Origin: Corbicula japonica
Lineage: Eukaryota > Mollusca > Bivalvia > Venerida > Cyrenidae
Length of the DNA stretch: 64,000 bases
Direction of reading: 5' to 3'
Assembly (NCBI GenBank): GCA_038501625.1
Contig: JAZAYU010000205.1
Coordinates: forward strand, 682,001-746,000
Shown: positions 33,605 through 45,883 of the stretch, in pieces
How positions within the stretch are numbered: the stretch's first letter is position 1
Layout: the number at the start of each line of letters is the position of its first letter
Translations under genes and position numbers: made by a program
Notes under the pieces: model-generated
The model's database searches: none
The model's input: only the letters and a program-made list of their open reading frames with translations
Told to the model about the DNA's origin: nothing

Positions 33605-35065
33605 TGGTTTTCCGCCGAACACATGTGTCGCCTGCTTGCAAAAGTTGAAATGTTGGCCTATGTTTTATCATATATGATAAAAGTTGTAATTCAAGTTGCA
33701 TTGTAATACTACAAAATTACTTATTTTAATTGATCAGTTGTTATCTTTATTGTATATTCCAGTTATAAGCAAAATTTAGTTTCAGGTTAAAATCATTCAA
33801 TGGAGCACAACCCAAAACAGATATTACTTGATTAAAATTGATGATAAATATATCAAGAATTGTGTCAAAAAGAACAAATACTTGATAAGTTATTCGCAAA
33901 AAAGTTTCAGTTAAAGTTATTTGAAAGGGGCATAAATAAATTTAATCTGAAGTTATCCTTCTCAGTGTTAATGCAGATGACATATTTGAAATATTAATAA
34001 CTAAGTTAACAAAAAGTACTTTCAATAGCATAGGCAACATTAATTACCATATTAAAGTTATTTAAATGGGGCTTAAGTCGAAACATAGGGAAACAGGAGT
34101 TATCATTCTTGTATTTGTTCATGAAGATGATATATTCTAATTTTTAAGTGAAAAGGACATGGGCCTAAAATTAAAGGCAACATCAAGTTCCATATTAAAG
34201 TCATTTGAAAGGGACTCAACTCCAAAAATAGTCAAACGGGAATTATCATTCTTGTAGTCACAGAAAGATTTGTTCATGCAGATGATATATTCCAAAAATT
34301 AAGTTTATAGGACAAGTACTTTCAAAGTTATAGGCAACATTAAGTTTCATATTAAAATCATGTGTAAGGGCATAACTAAAAAAATAGTGAAACAGAAGTT
34401 ATCACTCTTGATGTCACTGATAGCTTTGTTCATGAAGATGATATATCCCAATTATATAGTTACTTTCAAAGCTTTAGGCAACATTAAGTTCCAAACTGAA
34501 GTATTTTTGAAAGGAGCACTACTAGAAATATAGTGAAACATTAGTTATTATTCTTGCTGTCACTGATAGCTCTGTTTATGCAAATGCTATATTAAAAGTA
34601 TTTAGTTAATAGGACTAGTACTTTTCAAGTTAAATGCAACATTAATTTCCATTTTAAGTCATTCTTAAGGGGAAAAACTCAAAATATAGTGAAACAAGAG
34701 TTAAATATAGTGAAACAGGAGTTATCAATCTTGTTGTCAGTGATGGCTTATTGCATGCAGATGATATATTACAATTAGTTACCTAATAGAGCTAGTATTT
34801 TAAAGTTATAGGCAACAAAGATTCATATTAAAGTTCCATAATAATGTCATCATATGAAAGGGTCATAACTCAAAATATACTGAAACATGAGTTATCATTC
34901 TTGTTGTCAAAAATTGCTTTGTTCATGCAGATGATATATTCCAAGTATTAAGTTAACAGGACAAGTACTTTCAAAGATGTTGGCAACGTTAAGTTTCATA
35001 TTAAAGTTGGAGGACGAAACCGCCGACGACGACCTCGCCGGACAGGATCCCTATCTGTCTACATG
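33605..35065 (-). mobile_element. Non-coding element with ~150 bp internal tandem repeats (copy 2 of 3)
   Basis: Starts with 'gccgaacacatgtgtcgcc' and 'tgcttgcaaaa', contains about nine units with 'gttatcattcttgt', 'gttcatgcagatgatatatt' and 'ggacaagtactttcaaag', and ends 'gacgaaaccgccgacgacga'. Orientation is opposite to the copy at 20255-21385. Confidence 0.8.
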
Positions 35066-35195
35066 CTTTCGCAGACGACAAAAATCAAGTAAGAGGTTAA
35101 ACAAGTTTAATTGTTTCAATCCCTCACCACATAGTAGAATTCTTTCTATTCCAACTGACAGCACATTCCCAATACATTGATGTTTGATAACCAAA

Positions 35196-35455
35196 ATGGG
35201 GCACACCACGGGAAAAGGAAGATACATTCGGTCATATTTTGTGACATTTTAGTTGTTACTATATTTAGAAATAACTTATAACAATATGTTATTTTCTCAT
35301 AACTAAAAAGTGAATTTTTGCAAATTTTGTCAATAAAATGGTATTTTTACCGCGAAATGCATAATAATGAATGTCGTCTGCTCAAATTTACGACGTCATT
35401 TCAATAATTGACGTCAACTGTCCGAAGGTACCTTTTCCCGCGACGCGCCCCATAT
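35196..35455. mobile_element. ~255 bp MITE copy
   Basis: Same family as 32116-32369, inverted; ends 'ggggcacaccacgggaaaag' and 'taccttttcccgcgacgcgc'. Confidence 0.85.
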
Positions 35456-35589
35456 GTACCTTAACGGAAAACAGAACCTGACTGGTTATCACTTTGAAAC
35501 AGCGACAAAATGTATTTGCAACTGATTGATAAACCCACGATTTATGGTGCACCTAGACAGGAGCTTTTACTAACAGGAGACTTGCACTA

Positions 35590-36170
35590 TAAATATACTC
35601 AACAAAAATAAAAAGTATCCACTTTCCTATTTTAAATTTTGTAAAATTTGAAAACGAAACCTCGAAATTCTATTTGTACACATTTGCTTTTCTGTTATCA
35701 TTGCAAAGGGATAAAGTGTTCTTGTAAATCTGCAGCCACAACTTAGTTATCTTTCCCTTTGTTATAAATATGGTTTTAGTAAAATGTGAGTTATTCTTTG
35801 AATTATTTACATTTATTTGAATAAAATTAATGTCTCTTCCTCTTGTGATCAATAAAATAACAAAATATTCATCAATAAAACAACTAGTCCTCGACAAACA
35901 ACGCTAGAAATTAAAACCATTTCCAATTACCTCCCTTTAAATTGAATATGTAGTGTTTTGTTATCCATGATTAATTGTTATTCGATTGACAGTTAGTTCC
36001 TCGGGTTTTGGTGTGGAAGTTTTTATTCATGAACAATTAAACTTTAAAAAAAACTGAGATTTACTAACAAAACACCATTCAAAGCGTTCCTGATTAAATG
36101 AACATGTGTTAATGAAAATTTAAGCATAAAAAGTGGATACTTTTTATTTTTGTTCATTATAATAACACTG
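35590..36170. mobile_element. Non-coding inverted-repeat element, ~580 bp (copy 3 of 3)
   Basis: Ends are inverted copies: 'aacaaaaataaaaagtatcc' at the left and 'ggatactttttatttttgtt' at the right. Internal sequence matches 26590-27130 and 31495-31995. No coding capacity. Confidence 0.85.
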
Positions 36171-36329
36171 AAAATCGGTTTCTGTAGATTGGCCAGATAA
36201 ATATTCATTTCATTAAAATTTAATAAAAAAAAATGTGAAAACAGTAGAAACTATAAAACTGTATCAAATTTAAACATAAGCAACTGTTACACAGGAAAAG
36301 GTGCCCGTACCTTGACAAGATAAAGAAGA

Positions 36330-36745
36330 ACTAAAATGAGGAATATCGAAAATTACATACTATTTGGCGAATTAGCTTATCGAGAATATAACTATGTTTA
36401 CTTATATATCCAAGCAACTGTTGAATACCAAAAAGGCGCCCAATTGCTGGGCAAGAAAGTGACGTAAGGAACCAAATAAGGCGGCAAACCGAAATCAAAT
36501 TGGCGGATTTGCTTATTGAAACTGTATTTTTCTTCTAATGGCTCGTGGTAAACTGTTATGTCCGTTTTATTTCTAGAATATTACTACAAAACAACTGTTT
36601 TACAAATACGCAATGTGACAGATCATCGTTTCTACAAATATATCATTTGTAATAAGAAGACGAACCAAATGAGGTGAACCGAATATCGCACACTCTAAGG
36701 CGAATGCGCTTATACGAATGTTGACGAGTGACGTCACACGCACTT
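36330..36745. repeat. Small array of the 'gcgaat...gcttattaaaactg' repeat
   Basis: Two to three diverged units with 'caagcaactgttgaatacca', 'aaaaggcgccc' and 'ggcaaaccgaaa', related to the larger array at 39284-40210. Confidence 0.7.
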
Positions 36746-36749
36746 GCTA

Positions 36750-38350
36750 AAGTTACATGCGCACCGGCTGGTTGGCAAAAAATAGCGTCTATTATGTAGT
36801 GTAACGAACAAACAATAACATTTATTAATAAAATTAGTTTATCAACAGTTCAGTAAACATTCGTTTTTTTCAGTTTCAAATTACAATTTACATTTATTTT
36901 AATTTAAAGGACACAAGCAGAAAACAATAAAATAAAAACAGCGGAATATTTATTCATGTTGTTACAGATCAGATCCCAAAATAATTCACTAGAATTCCTT
37001 CCTTTATTGATTCATTCCTTCATTCCCTGACTGACTGGCTGATTGATTGATTGATTGGTTTGTTCGTATTTGAACACTTGTGATTTGACAGACGTCTCAA
37101 ACTTGAGTGACGTTATTGGCATATTTTGATGGCGTGTAGTTTCGAAACGGCTAAGAATACCAAAACAGTAATGAGATCCAACTCAGGCATATGCTCAATT
37201 AATACATGTATGCGAACTTTCCTGAGGAAACTAAAAAAAATGGGGGCGAGTTCCAACTTAATATACATGTGGTTTTTGTTTTAGATAGGCTTATATGTTA
37301 TGAGACTATATAATGACGATTTTATTGTCTTTATGCATTTTCTTATGATTGACATTTTTTATGACTCATATTTCTTACCTTTTGATTTACCTGGGGTTCA
37401 TTGTAATATGTTACAATTATCACCTTTTTAGACTTTCGTCTGGATTTTTTATATTAATCGGATTTTAATTTACAACTATATCGAAAGACAAATAGGGGAC
37501 GCAGACTTATTTCTAAATGTCATGAATAATTTAGTAAGTATTTGTTTCCGCCTATGAATTTTTTTAAATATAGACGGATTCGTCAATATTTAGTGTTTCT
37601 ACTTAATTCAAAGAAATATCACAAAATTTCAAAACAATACTCCAACTTCTACAAATCAAACAAGTAAAGGTTGTATATTGTTTTCTGCACTGGACTGACT
37701 AATTTAACAATCTTCCGTCAATGATCGTAAAATATCTGAATGTTCGCAAATCTATATGGACACATATATTTCGTAGTACCTGCCCAACAAAAAAACAGAC
37801 TGGCATTGCAGTATTTACCATTGAGTTCACTCTTCTTATTTTCTGCAGTGGGATCAAGAATAAATATAAGACAACATCAGTACAAATCATTTCGTAAAAA
37901 ATTCGCCGGAAAACGGATATGAAATTCATGTCACTAAATTTAATATAATTATAAATAAAGTCTTGCGATAATATTGGAATACTAAACTTCACATACTTTC
38001 ATAAAATGAATTGGCCCGATATCGAGGGATTATCGGCCATACGTGATATACATGACACTTGTCTGAATACTTCCTGCTTCCCGCGGCTGTAGAGTGCGCG
38101 GCATATATCACAAGTCGTTTGATCACCGGATGCACTGATTAAATCAGTGATTCGGGGACCGGGGCCATTATATCATGTAATACTAGAGCGTGGCCGGCAG
38201 AGGTCCCAGATGTTAGTGGCATAGATCGCACGCGTGTCACAGAACCAGTAAAACAGAACAGGGATAAGTACCTTGTGCTTTTGTGATAATCAATAAACGT
38301 TATTTGTCTTGATTAGAGCAAATTTAATTATTATGCATTCTTTACATCTC
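36750..38350. other. No gene seen; unassigned sequence between repeats
   Basis: No zinc-finger module or other exon is seen on either strand. 38000-38260 is somewhat richer in GC and CpG than the rest ('cccgcggctgtagagtgcgc') without clear promoter motifs. Confidence 0.45.
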
Positions 38351-38358
38351 CACGTATT

Positions 38359-38470
38359 AGTTAGAGTCCAAATAGAGAAATCTACATGAAATAGACACGG
38401 CAAAGGAGGGAGCGGTAGCGACCGACTAGCGTGTCTATTTCATGTAGATTTCTCTATTTGGACTCTAACT
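38359..38470. repeat. Perfect 40 bp inverted repeat with 32 bp loop
   Basis: 38359-38398 ('agttagagtccaaatagaga' and on) is exactly complementary to 38431-38470. The loop is GC-rich ('ggcaaaggagggagcggtag' and on). A short foldback element. Confidence 0.92.
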
Positions 38471-39283
38471 GACTTAGTGTTTACGCTAGTTTTCCCCAAA
38501 GTTTGTTCTATAACAATAGTTTCTATAGACTGTTTCTACACGAAATAGAAAGGAGATATTTTAAAAAATAAAGCATTGTGATTGGTTGAAAAACTAGGGT
38601 AAACACTAACTTGTGGCTGTGCGCGAAGAATTTACGAGTATTTCTGAAATGCATATTCTTAATACGCCTTTTTACTAAAACAATAAAGAGACTGTTCGAG
38701 TTCTGTATCGTTGTCATTTAAAACCAGATTTAGGATAGCAACACATTTTGATAGTTGTATATTATAATTAATCGCCTATTTGCTAAGTGCAGAATTATTT
38801 ATATTCTAGTCCATATAGCCATAGGCGGATACAAAAGGGTTACGCTATATTTAATAGGCATGTCTTCAATTTTTAAATGTATTCTAAATATTCTATGCAG
38901 TTCGCTGTATAATAAGCCAAGACGGAGATGATGTATTTACTTAACAAAATGAAAATAGTATATTATTTTTATTACTCAACCCCAAAACAACCGTTTTTGC
39001 GAACACATTAACTAAGAACCATCCCCGCAAGGATATATCGACGGAACGGTTTTAGTTAATATTCGCATGATCAGCATGCATAAACGCTAAATGAAACTGT
39101 AAGTTAAATATAATTTGATCGTACATCTACATTTTATTGCATGCCAAATTAAATTTTTTTGCACTATTATCCGCCGAATGGTTTCCGTAGCTGTAACGGT
39201 TCCGAAAACGATATTTTGCCAACCAGGTACTGCGCATGCGCGTAAATTTTCGGATGTAAACAATAACAATCAACGTTCGTATT

Positions 39284-40210
39284 AAAACTGTATTTATGTT
39301 ATATATCTAAGCAACTGCTGAACACAAAAAGGCGCCCGAACCTGGGCAAAAGAAAAAGAACAAATTAGGCAAACCAAGAATCACATACTATTAGGCGAAT
39401 TCGCTTATTAAACTATATGTATGTTATAAATCTAAGCAACATCTAAACACAAAGGGTGCTAGTACCTGGGCGGGAGAAAATAAGTACGAAACTGAATGAG
39501 GCAAACCTAAAATCACATAGGTGGATATGCCAAATAAACCTGTTATTCTTTTTATTTTAGATACACAAGTGAACCTGCTTTAGCAGCCACCTGCATTCAG
39601 CAACCACCTTAATCACCTTATTTTATGGAATGGATTCTTAGTTACGTTTTCATGGTCAAATGTGCAATGTGACAGATCGTTGTTTGCACAAATATATCAT
39701 TTGTAAGAAGAAAACAAACCAAACGAGGCAAACCGAAAATCACATAGTATTACTATTAGGCGAATTTTCTTATTAAAACTGAATTTATGTTATATTTCTA
39801 ATCAAATGCTGAATACAAAAAGGCGCCCGAAGAAAGAGGTCGGGACCAAAAGAAGGTAAACTGAAAATCACATAGGAGAATTTGATAATGAATTTATCCA
39901 AGCAACACAAAAGCGGCGCCTGAACCTTGGCAACAGAAAGCAGCAAGAATCCAAATGACACAATGAAGCAAACCGAAAATCACATACTTTTAGGCGAATT
40001 TGCTTATTAAAACTGTATTTATGTTGCATACTAAGCAACTACTGAACACATATAAGGCACCGGACCTGGAAAAAGAAAAGTAAGAAACAAAACGAGGCAA
40101 ACCGAAAATCACAATACTATTAGACGAATTTGCTTATTAAAACTTTTATATATATAAGTAATTGCCTAACTCGTAGTTACAAATGGAAAGGCGAACCGAA
40201 AATCATAGCA
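39284..40210. repeat. Tandem array, ~110-130 bp unit, six to seven diverged copies
   Basis: Units share 'ttattaaaactgtatttatg', 'ctaagcaactgctgaacaca', 'aaaaggcgcccgaacctgg' and 'gaggcaaaccgaaaatcaca'. A further motif 'cgttgtttgcacaaatatat' at about 39675 recurs at 36630 and at 40310-40330, where it forms the 3' end of zinc-finger exon B. Confidence 0.85.
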
Positions 40211-40308
40211 GGTTAATTTCTTTCCTCCTGAGACTTTTCTAGTTTCATTTGTACTGTTATGTATGTCATATTTCTTTGATCAAAGTACAAAAAATGCACA
40301 ATAGCCGA

Positions 40309-40473
40309 TCATTGTTTGCACAAATATATATGTCTCTTGAAGTTTCCCTTTTGCGTGAAGGTCTTCTGGCATCGTTGACATTTCCACGGGCGTTCACCTG
40401 TATGGGTTCTTGCATGTGTCTCTAGCTTCCATCGGCTCGAAAACACTTTTCCACAAAGTGTGCAACAGTGCAC
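40309..40473 (-). pseudogene. Alternative terminal exon B: two-finger module with a frameshift in finger 1
   Basis: It starts after the acceptor 'cttttatttcag' in the same phase as the other modules. The first Cys pair (TLCGKVF) is in the expected frame, but a run of five T (minus strand; A at 40440-40444 on the plus strand) shifts the frame by one base before the finger 1 helix (SSRWKLETHARTH); with the shift a stop follows soon after. Finger 2 (CQRCQKTFTQKGNFKRH) is open in the other frame and ends HIYLC with Cys in place of the last His, then KQ and a stop at 40309-40311. The last seven residues come from sequence shared with the flanking tandem repeat, so the repeat has replaced the exon end. 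Either the exon is dead or the T run is an assembly or homopolymer error. Confidence 0.75.
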
Positions 40474-40740
40474 TGAAATAAAAGATTACAGAAACGATCA
40501 ATACTCGACAATTTTCAGATAAACAGCATAGTATTACATTTTCAAGAATAACACAGACGACTTGAAGCAAAATTTATATTAGGTGGAAAAACACAAGGGG
40601 AAACTACTTAATTTATATTAAAATTAAATCCATGTTATGACCTACGTCTGAAAACAGCTATTGTTGTATTTTTTTGTTTGTTTTTTTTGTAATCTTGTGG
40701 GTTTTTTCTTTTGTAGTTTTTCTGCTTTAAAGCTTTGAAG

Positions 40741-40790
40741 TCCCCCCCCCCAAAAAAAAAGAAAACAACAAACAAACAAACAAACAAACA
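40741..40790. repeat. Poly-C/poly-A and (CAAA)n low-complexity run
   Basis: Ten C followed by A tracts and repeated 'caaa'. No other feature. Confidence 0.9.
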
Positions 40791-41153
40791 ATGTATGTCA
40801 ACGCATTAAATAATCATTTTTTATTGAAAATTCCATTCCTTACTTTTTTATTGCTAAGAAAAACGTAAAAAGTGGTGTTCAACACTTAAGAAAACACTTT
40901 TCAGCCGTTCTAGAGCGTCTTTTATCACGTTCTCGCATCAGAGCGTACCTTGTCATAATTTACAAAAATAAAAACACAAAAACTTTAAATTAATTACAGC
41001 GGAAATAATGCGTCCGAATAACAAATGGTTTGCTATTGTATCTACAATCAATTTAAAATACTTATACATTTTGGGAAATATGAAAATACAGGTTGTAAGG
41101 AAAAATATCCAACCTATTACTAGACTATTACAAAACGTTATATCTTTCATCAA

Positions 41154-41405
41154 ATGGGGCGCGTCGCGGGAAAGGGTACCTTCGGACAGTTGACGTCAAT
41201 TCTTGAAATGACGTCATAAAATTGAACAGACGGCATAAATTATTATGCATTTCGCGGTAAAATATTATTTTATTGTCAAAATTTGTAATAAAATCACTTC
41301 TTATTTATGAAAAAATAATAGATAATTGTCAGTTCATTCTAAATATAGTAACAACTAAAATGTCACAAAAATGACCGAAGGTACCTCTTCCCGTGGCGTA
41401 CCCCA
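41154..41405. mobile_element. ~255 bp MITE copy
   Basis: Same family as 32116-32369; begins 'atggggcgcgtcgcgggaaa' and ends 'taccgtggcgtaccccaaat'-like sequence (right end slightly diverged, 'cttcccgtggcgtacccca'). Confidence 0.85.
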
Positions 41406-41576
41406 AATATGACATCATAAATTATTCTTGAAATTCTTGTTCCAGCACATTTATTGCAGTTTATAAAGGTAGCGAAATGAGCTGTTTTCAACAGCAACAC
41501 AACAAGTAACTGTGTTTATTTCAAACATTTGAAAAACAAAACAAATTAGAACTGTAGCCAAAAGTTAACGAATACG

Positions 41577-41612
41577 CCCCCCGCCCCCCCCCCACCCCCC
41601 ACCCCCACCCCG
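41577..41612. repeat. Poly-C low-complexity run
   Basis: C-rich run with scattered A; on the minus strand it is G-rich and could fold as a quadruplex. Confidence 0.9.
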
Positions 41613-41830
41613 AGTGAAGATCTAAAATAAATGCGATATTGGTCGAATAAAAATGAAGTGATGATAAAGCTTAGCATGGATTTGTAAATACTGCAGGGTG
41701 ACTTGATGTGAAGTCTGATTTTTTAAAAAAAATTTAAGCGAAACGTGTATAACATGTTTGCATGTTGCAAAAAAAAAAACAACTTTATTTAAACAAAAAC
41801 TGCAAAACTAATAAAATTATAATAAATATA

Positions 41831-41837
<7 letters not shown>

Positions 41838-41862
<25 letters not shown>
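41838..41862. repeat. (AT)n microsatellite
   Basis: Uninterrupted TA dinucleotides directly before the 465 bp tandem unit. Confidence 0.95.
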
Positions 41863-41864
<2 letters not shown>

Positions 41865-41866
<2 letters not shown>

Positions 41867-42850
41867 GGGTGAGATAAGTAACCAACGAACAAACCTTCAG
41901 ACATAAAGGAACAGATCTAAGCAACAGACACGGCGACATCGCCTAGCCAAGAGTGCTGTACATGGTTATAGACGTGCCATCCAAGTTCTCAATAGAGAAA
42001 TTTTCCGGCAACGCTTATAAACCATAACTATCCACAAATGACCCTCTGATTGCCTAGACATTTACATACACTTATTTTTATACATATACAAACATGTAGG
42101 ACAATTACATATACACATCTATTAGCATCGTGCTTCCTCCTTTTTATTTTTGGAGTTTTTATGCACACTAGTGCTATAGACAGAGACACACAATGAAAGT
42201 CATCTGGATCTTTCGATACACTGAATTGAAGATATATATTTTGTTAAGGGGAGATAATTTAATTCAAACAGCTAACTTTCGAATTTAGGGATCCCCGAAA
42301 GGATTCATGTTCGTGGAAGTAAGATACATATGGGTGAGATAAGTAACCAACGAACAAACCTTCAGACATAAAGGAACAGATCTAAGCACCAGACACGGCG
42401 ACATCGCCTAGCTAAGAGTGCTGTACATGGTTATAGACGTGCCATCCAAGTTCTCAATAGAGATATTTTCCGGCAACGCATATAAACCATAACTATCCAC
42501 AAATGACCCTCTGGCTGCCTAGACATTTACATACACTTATTTTTATACATATACAAACATGTAGGACAATTAAATATACACATCTATTAGCATCGTGCTT
42601 CCTCCTTTTTATTTTTGGAGTTTTTATGCACACTAGTGCTATAGACAGAGACACACACAATGAAAGTCATCAGGAATTTTCGATACACTGAATTGAAGAT
42701 ATATATTATGTTAAGGGGAGATAATTCAATTCAAACAGCTAACTTTCGAATTAAGGGATCCCCGAAAGGATTCATGTTCGTGGAAGTAAGATACATATGG
42801 GTGAGATAAGTAACCAACGAACAAACCTTCAGACATAAAGGAACAGATCA
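41865..42850. repeat. Tandem repeat, ~466 bp unit, 2.1 copies
   Basis: 'atgggtgagataagtaacca' starts units at 41865, 42330 and 42797; the third stops after about 53 bases at 'ggaacagatc'. The two full units are nearly identical, including 'ggatccccgaaaggattcat'. The sequence has no protein frame; it may be a satellite monomer or a duplicated non-autonomous element. Confidence 0.92.
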
Positions 42851-43087
42851 TAATATAATATAATAAAATGTTTGGGGTTTGGTGTTTTCATTAAAAAGGA
42901 TTTTAAAAGAATTATGTAAAGCATCCCTGCATGTTATTTTATTATGAGAAGAATACGGTTAAAACGACCGACTATTTTAAAATAAATCTCTAATGGGGGT
43001 GGATTTGGTCAGGGTTTTTTTAATGTAAAAAATCAAAAGTTTTAAGTGAAACATGTATGACATCCCTGTGTATGGACCTTATAATAT

Positions 43088-43221
43088 AGGAATAACCATG
43101 CCGTAATTTTGAAGTTTGCGACGGTATACACAGATTTTAATGGTCGCCGTTAAAATGATTTAAGACCATTAAAATCTGTGTATACCGTCGCAAACTTCAA
43201 AATTACGGCATGGTTATTCCT
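43088..43221. repeat. Perfect 58 bp inverted repeat (foldback element)
   Basis: The left arm 43088-43145 ('aggaataaccatgccgtaat' to 'gattttaatggtc') is the exact reverse complement of 43164-43221, with an 18 bp spacer. A single arm of the same sequence is present at 13770-13831. Confidence 0.95.
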
Positions 43222-43876
43222 ATTCTAAAGCTCTTCCATACTACCCTCAATCGGGCCTCATTCCATACGTTAAACGGGTACCATGTTCTATTTATCCGTA
43301 TAGTAAACAACGGTACGGTATTACCCAAGGGAACCCGATTATCCATACGTCGGTGAGATTACCGACAGTAAACAAGTTAAATAAATCACAAAAAGAGGTC
43401 AAAACTTCAACATTTTTTATTACATCGACGTTTCAGCATTAATGCCTTCTTCAGGAATGTTTGTCATAACAGGAAATGACGTCAACGTCAAACGACAGGA
43501 AACAAGGAATTTTACGGTCGCAAATTTTCGCCATCTGACCAATCAGATTGCTCGAAATTTATTTAGTGCGTTAGAATATTATCTTAATCACCAAGACTTT
43601 GCGAATTTGGCCATATTATATATTTGTCCTTTAATTCCTTTCATCTAAGATGGCGACTTAGGGCGATAAGAACACGTATGATTGCTCCTACATTTCTTTT
43701 ATAACAAGGCTCGGGGCCTTATTCAAACTGCCACATACATCTAGTATTTCAAATTTCCTCGTAAAAATACACACAACTATGTTACTATACCCAAATATCT
43801 GAATGTGTGCTCAAGAAAAGCTTCAATTTTCCGTACTTCTTATAAAAATCATTGAACACATTATTTGTTTGAGGAA

Positions 43877-43894
43877 GGGGGGGGGGGGGGGGGG
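43877..43894. repeat. Poly-G run
   Basis: About 18 consecutive G, a likely sequencing-difficult homopolymer. Confidence 0.95.
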
Positions 43895-44344
43895 CGTGGC
43901 TGGAAAAATAAGAAACTCGTTCTTGCTCTAACAGTCAAATACGCACTCCGACTTCTTATTTAACAAATATGGTATTATAAATATTTCAAAAACTCCATTG
44001 GAAACATTTTAAAACTTTTATTTTTTTAGTATGAAATACTATGATAATTGACATAATAATTATTGATAACAGATGTAAATTACTAAAACCATATTATTAA
44101 CATGCTGTCCATAAAACAGTGCGATACAGAGTGAAGAATCAAATACAGGACATAATATCAGGAGAAAGCAATATTAGATGTTACAGAAATAGGCACAAAA
44201 TGTATGTTCAGCAAGATTGGCCAGTTTGGTAAACGATTTGTTTTTGACGTTTGGCAGCATACTAAGATGTAATTGTGCTAAAACGCCACAATTATATGTA
44301 TTTGAAGACAAATTGAGTTTTTTACTAGAATGTATCCTCGTACA

Positions 44345-44590
44345 CTGATGCCCCCACTGCTGCAACATAATTTAATAACAAATGGCCAAAACTGTGGTAA
44401 AAATGGTCGCAGGAAAAAAAATCCTTTCTTGACGATCATCTTACACATCCTGCTTGATCATCTGTGCAAGTTTAAAAGAAATCCGCCTTATAGTTTAGGG
44501 GGAGTTGATGCCACAAGATTTGGGAACGTAAGGACGTACGTACGGACATACGAGTGCGACTCTATATGCCTCATACTTTGTGGCATAATG
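44345..44590 (+). repeat. Dispersed 'cctgcttgatcatct' repeat (copy 2 of 3)
   Basis: Relative of 30409-30630 and 53700-53885, with 'gatgcccccactgct', 'gttgatgccacaagatttgg' and a run of 'ggacgtacgtacggac'. The 103-residue frame across it is repeat translation. Confidence 0.75.
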
Positions 44591-44599
44591 AACGGCATA

Positions 44600-45490
44600 T
44601 TCGTAATATGGAAATGTAACATTTACAAAATACTTCAGTAAATAAAGGGAGAAAGACAACTTTGGTAATATGCAAAACGATGCATAAAACACAAACTCAA
44701 CAGGGCACATGGAATGTCTAGTGGCAAATTAAGGGGCAATATAAAATTATCGTTGAAAAAAAATGAATTATGAAATTATCATTTAAAATGAAAATGCACA
44801 AAAGGAATTGCCAAGAACAGAAACAGCCTCAGAACGTAGCCAAAAAGTAGAAAGGAAAAGAGAGCATGAGAGTTTACCAGTGAATCAATTTCAAGTAATA
44901 ACAATTAAGGAATGATTCTTATTTTGGTGCGGTTCATGCAGATTGGACGTGCACGCGAGAGCTGGCAAATCCATAAAGCGCGCTAGCTAAAAGATAAAAA
45001 TCAATTTATTTTACAGAAAATGACTCCGTATTAAACGTTTCAGAAAAGGATTTAACAATAAACAGATGAAAAGATCAAAAAGGTTTCGGTTAAAACTTCA
45101 ATATTTCAACAAAATGACTCGGTCATCTAATTTTACAAGAAACCCTTATTCCGCTCATGCGCGAAATTCTTCACTAGAAATCTAGAATAGTCTTCAAATA
45201 ACTGTTAGGGTACTTTATCTGGCAAAAGAAAAAAAAACATTTCTCATTAAATTCTCCTTTCATGGTATAAAAGTTGGATTTTTTTCAAGTACTTTCGAAA
45301 TTACACGATGATGGCCTGCGACTGCTATTGGTCCATGTTTTTTTATTTTCTTATTATCATAAGAACACGTTTATCAACCGTACTAGTATATACGGCGAAT
45401 TTCCTCTTTAATAGGGCTCGCTAAGGCCATATTTCTATCGGCATTTCTTTACAATCACACCACTTTCTTCCAAAAGTCACTTTGTATATG
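44600..45490. other. No gene seen; unassigned sequence
   Basis: AT-rich sequence downstream (minus strand) of exon C without further coding support. Confidence 0.45.
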
Positions 45491-45491
45491 T

Positions 45492-45497
45492 TTTATT
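45492..45497 (-). terminator. Candidate poly(A) signal for exon C
   Basis: AATAAA on the minus strand, about 160 bases after the stop codon of the exon at 45657-45883. Confidence 0.35.
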
Positions 45498-45656
45498 CGT
45501 CCCTCTTAAAGGGGAAATTACACTATCCCCCTCCAATTTTTAAAAGGTGTGGGACCCTTCCAATAACAGTAAAACAAAACTTGAAAAAAAAGCAGTAAAA
45601 CCTGACAAAAAGTCTGAATTATAAGGAGCATTAAGTAAACTGACTCCCTTTTCGTA

Positions 45657-45883
45657 TTACTGATTCCACTCGGCTGTATTTAAGTGGGATATCATGTGTG
45701 ATCTTAGGTTTGTTTTGATACTGAATTTTCTTCTGCAAACTTCACATTCAAATGGCTTTTCTCCAGTATGAATCCGCATGTGTTTTTCCAGATGATTTGG
45801 GCGAGTGAAACTTTTGTTGCACACCGTGCACGAGTGACGACGTTCTTCCTGTTTTCTTGGAAAGGCATGTTGGTCATGGAAAC
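45657..45883 (-). CDS. Alternative 3'-terminal exon C: two C2H2 zinc fingers, intact
   Basis: Acceptor 'cttttgtttcag' ends at 45884; GT completes a codon (phase 1). The exon encodes 74 residues and its own stop. A basic leader (RKQEERRHS) precedes finger 1 (C18, C21, H34, H38), then HTGEKPF, finger 2 (C46, C49, H62, H66) and tail LNTAEWNQ. Both fingers match C-x2-C-x12-H-x3-H exactly. Helix -1,2,3,6 residues are R,N,H,K and I,T,N,S, so its expected DNA target differs from the other modules. HTGEKPF is the canonical linker of DNA-binding C2H2 proteins. The neighbouring dispersed repeats begin only about 130 bases upstream of the acceptor. Confidence 0.9.

Noticed and set aside
33404..33706. 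Ile/Asn and Tyr-rich frames
   Set aside because: Artefact of the (AAT)n block.
39284..40210. Possible CRISPR-like spaced repeats
   Set aside because: Units are 100-130 bp, diverged along their whole length and without regular repeat/spacer structure; the genome is eukaryotic.
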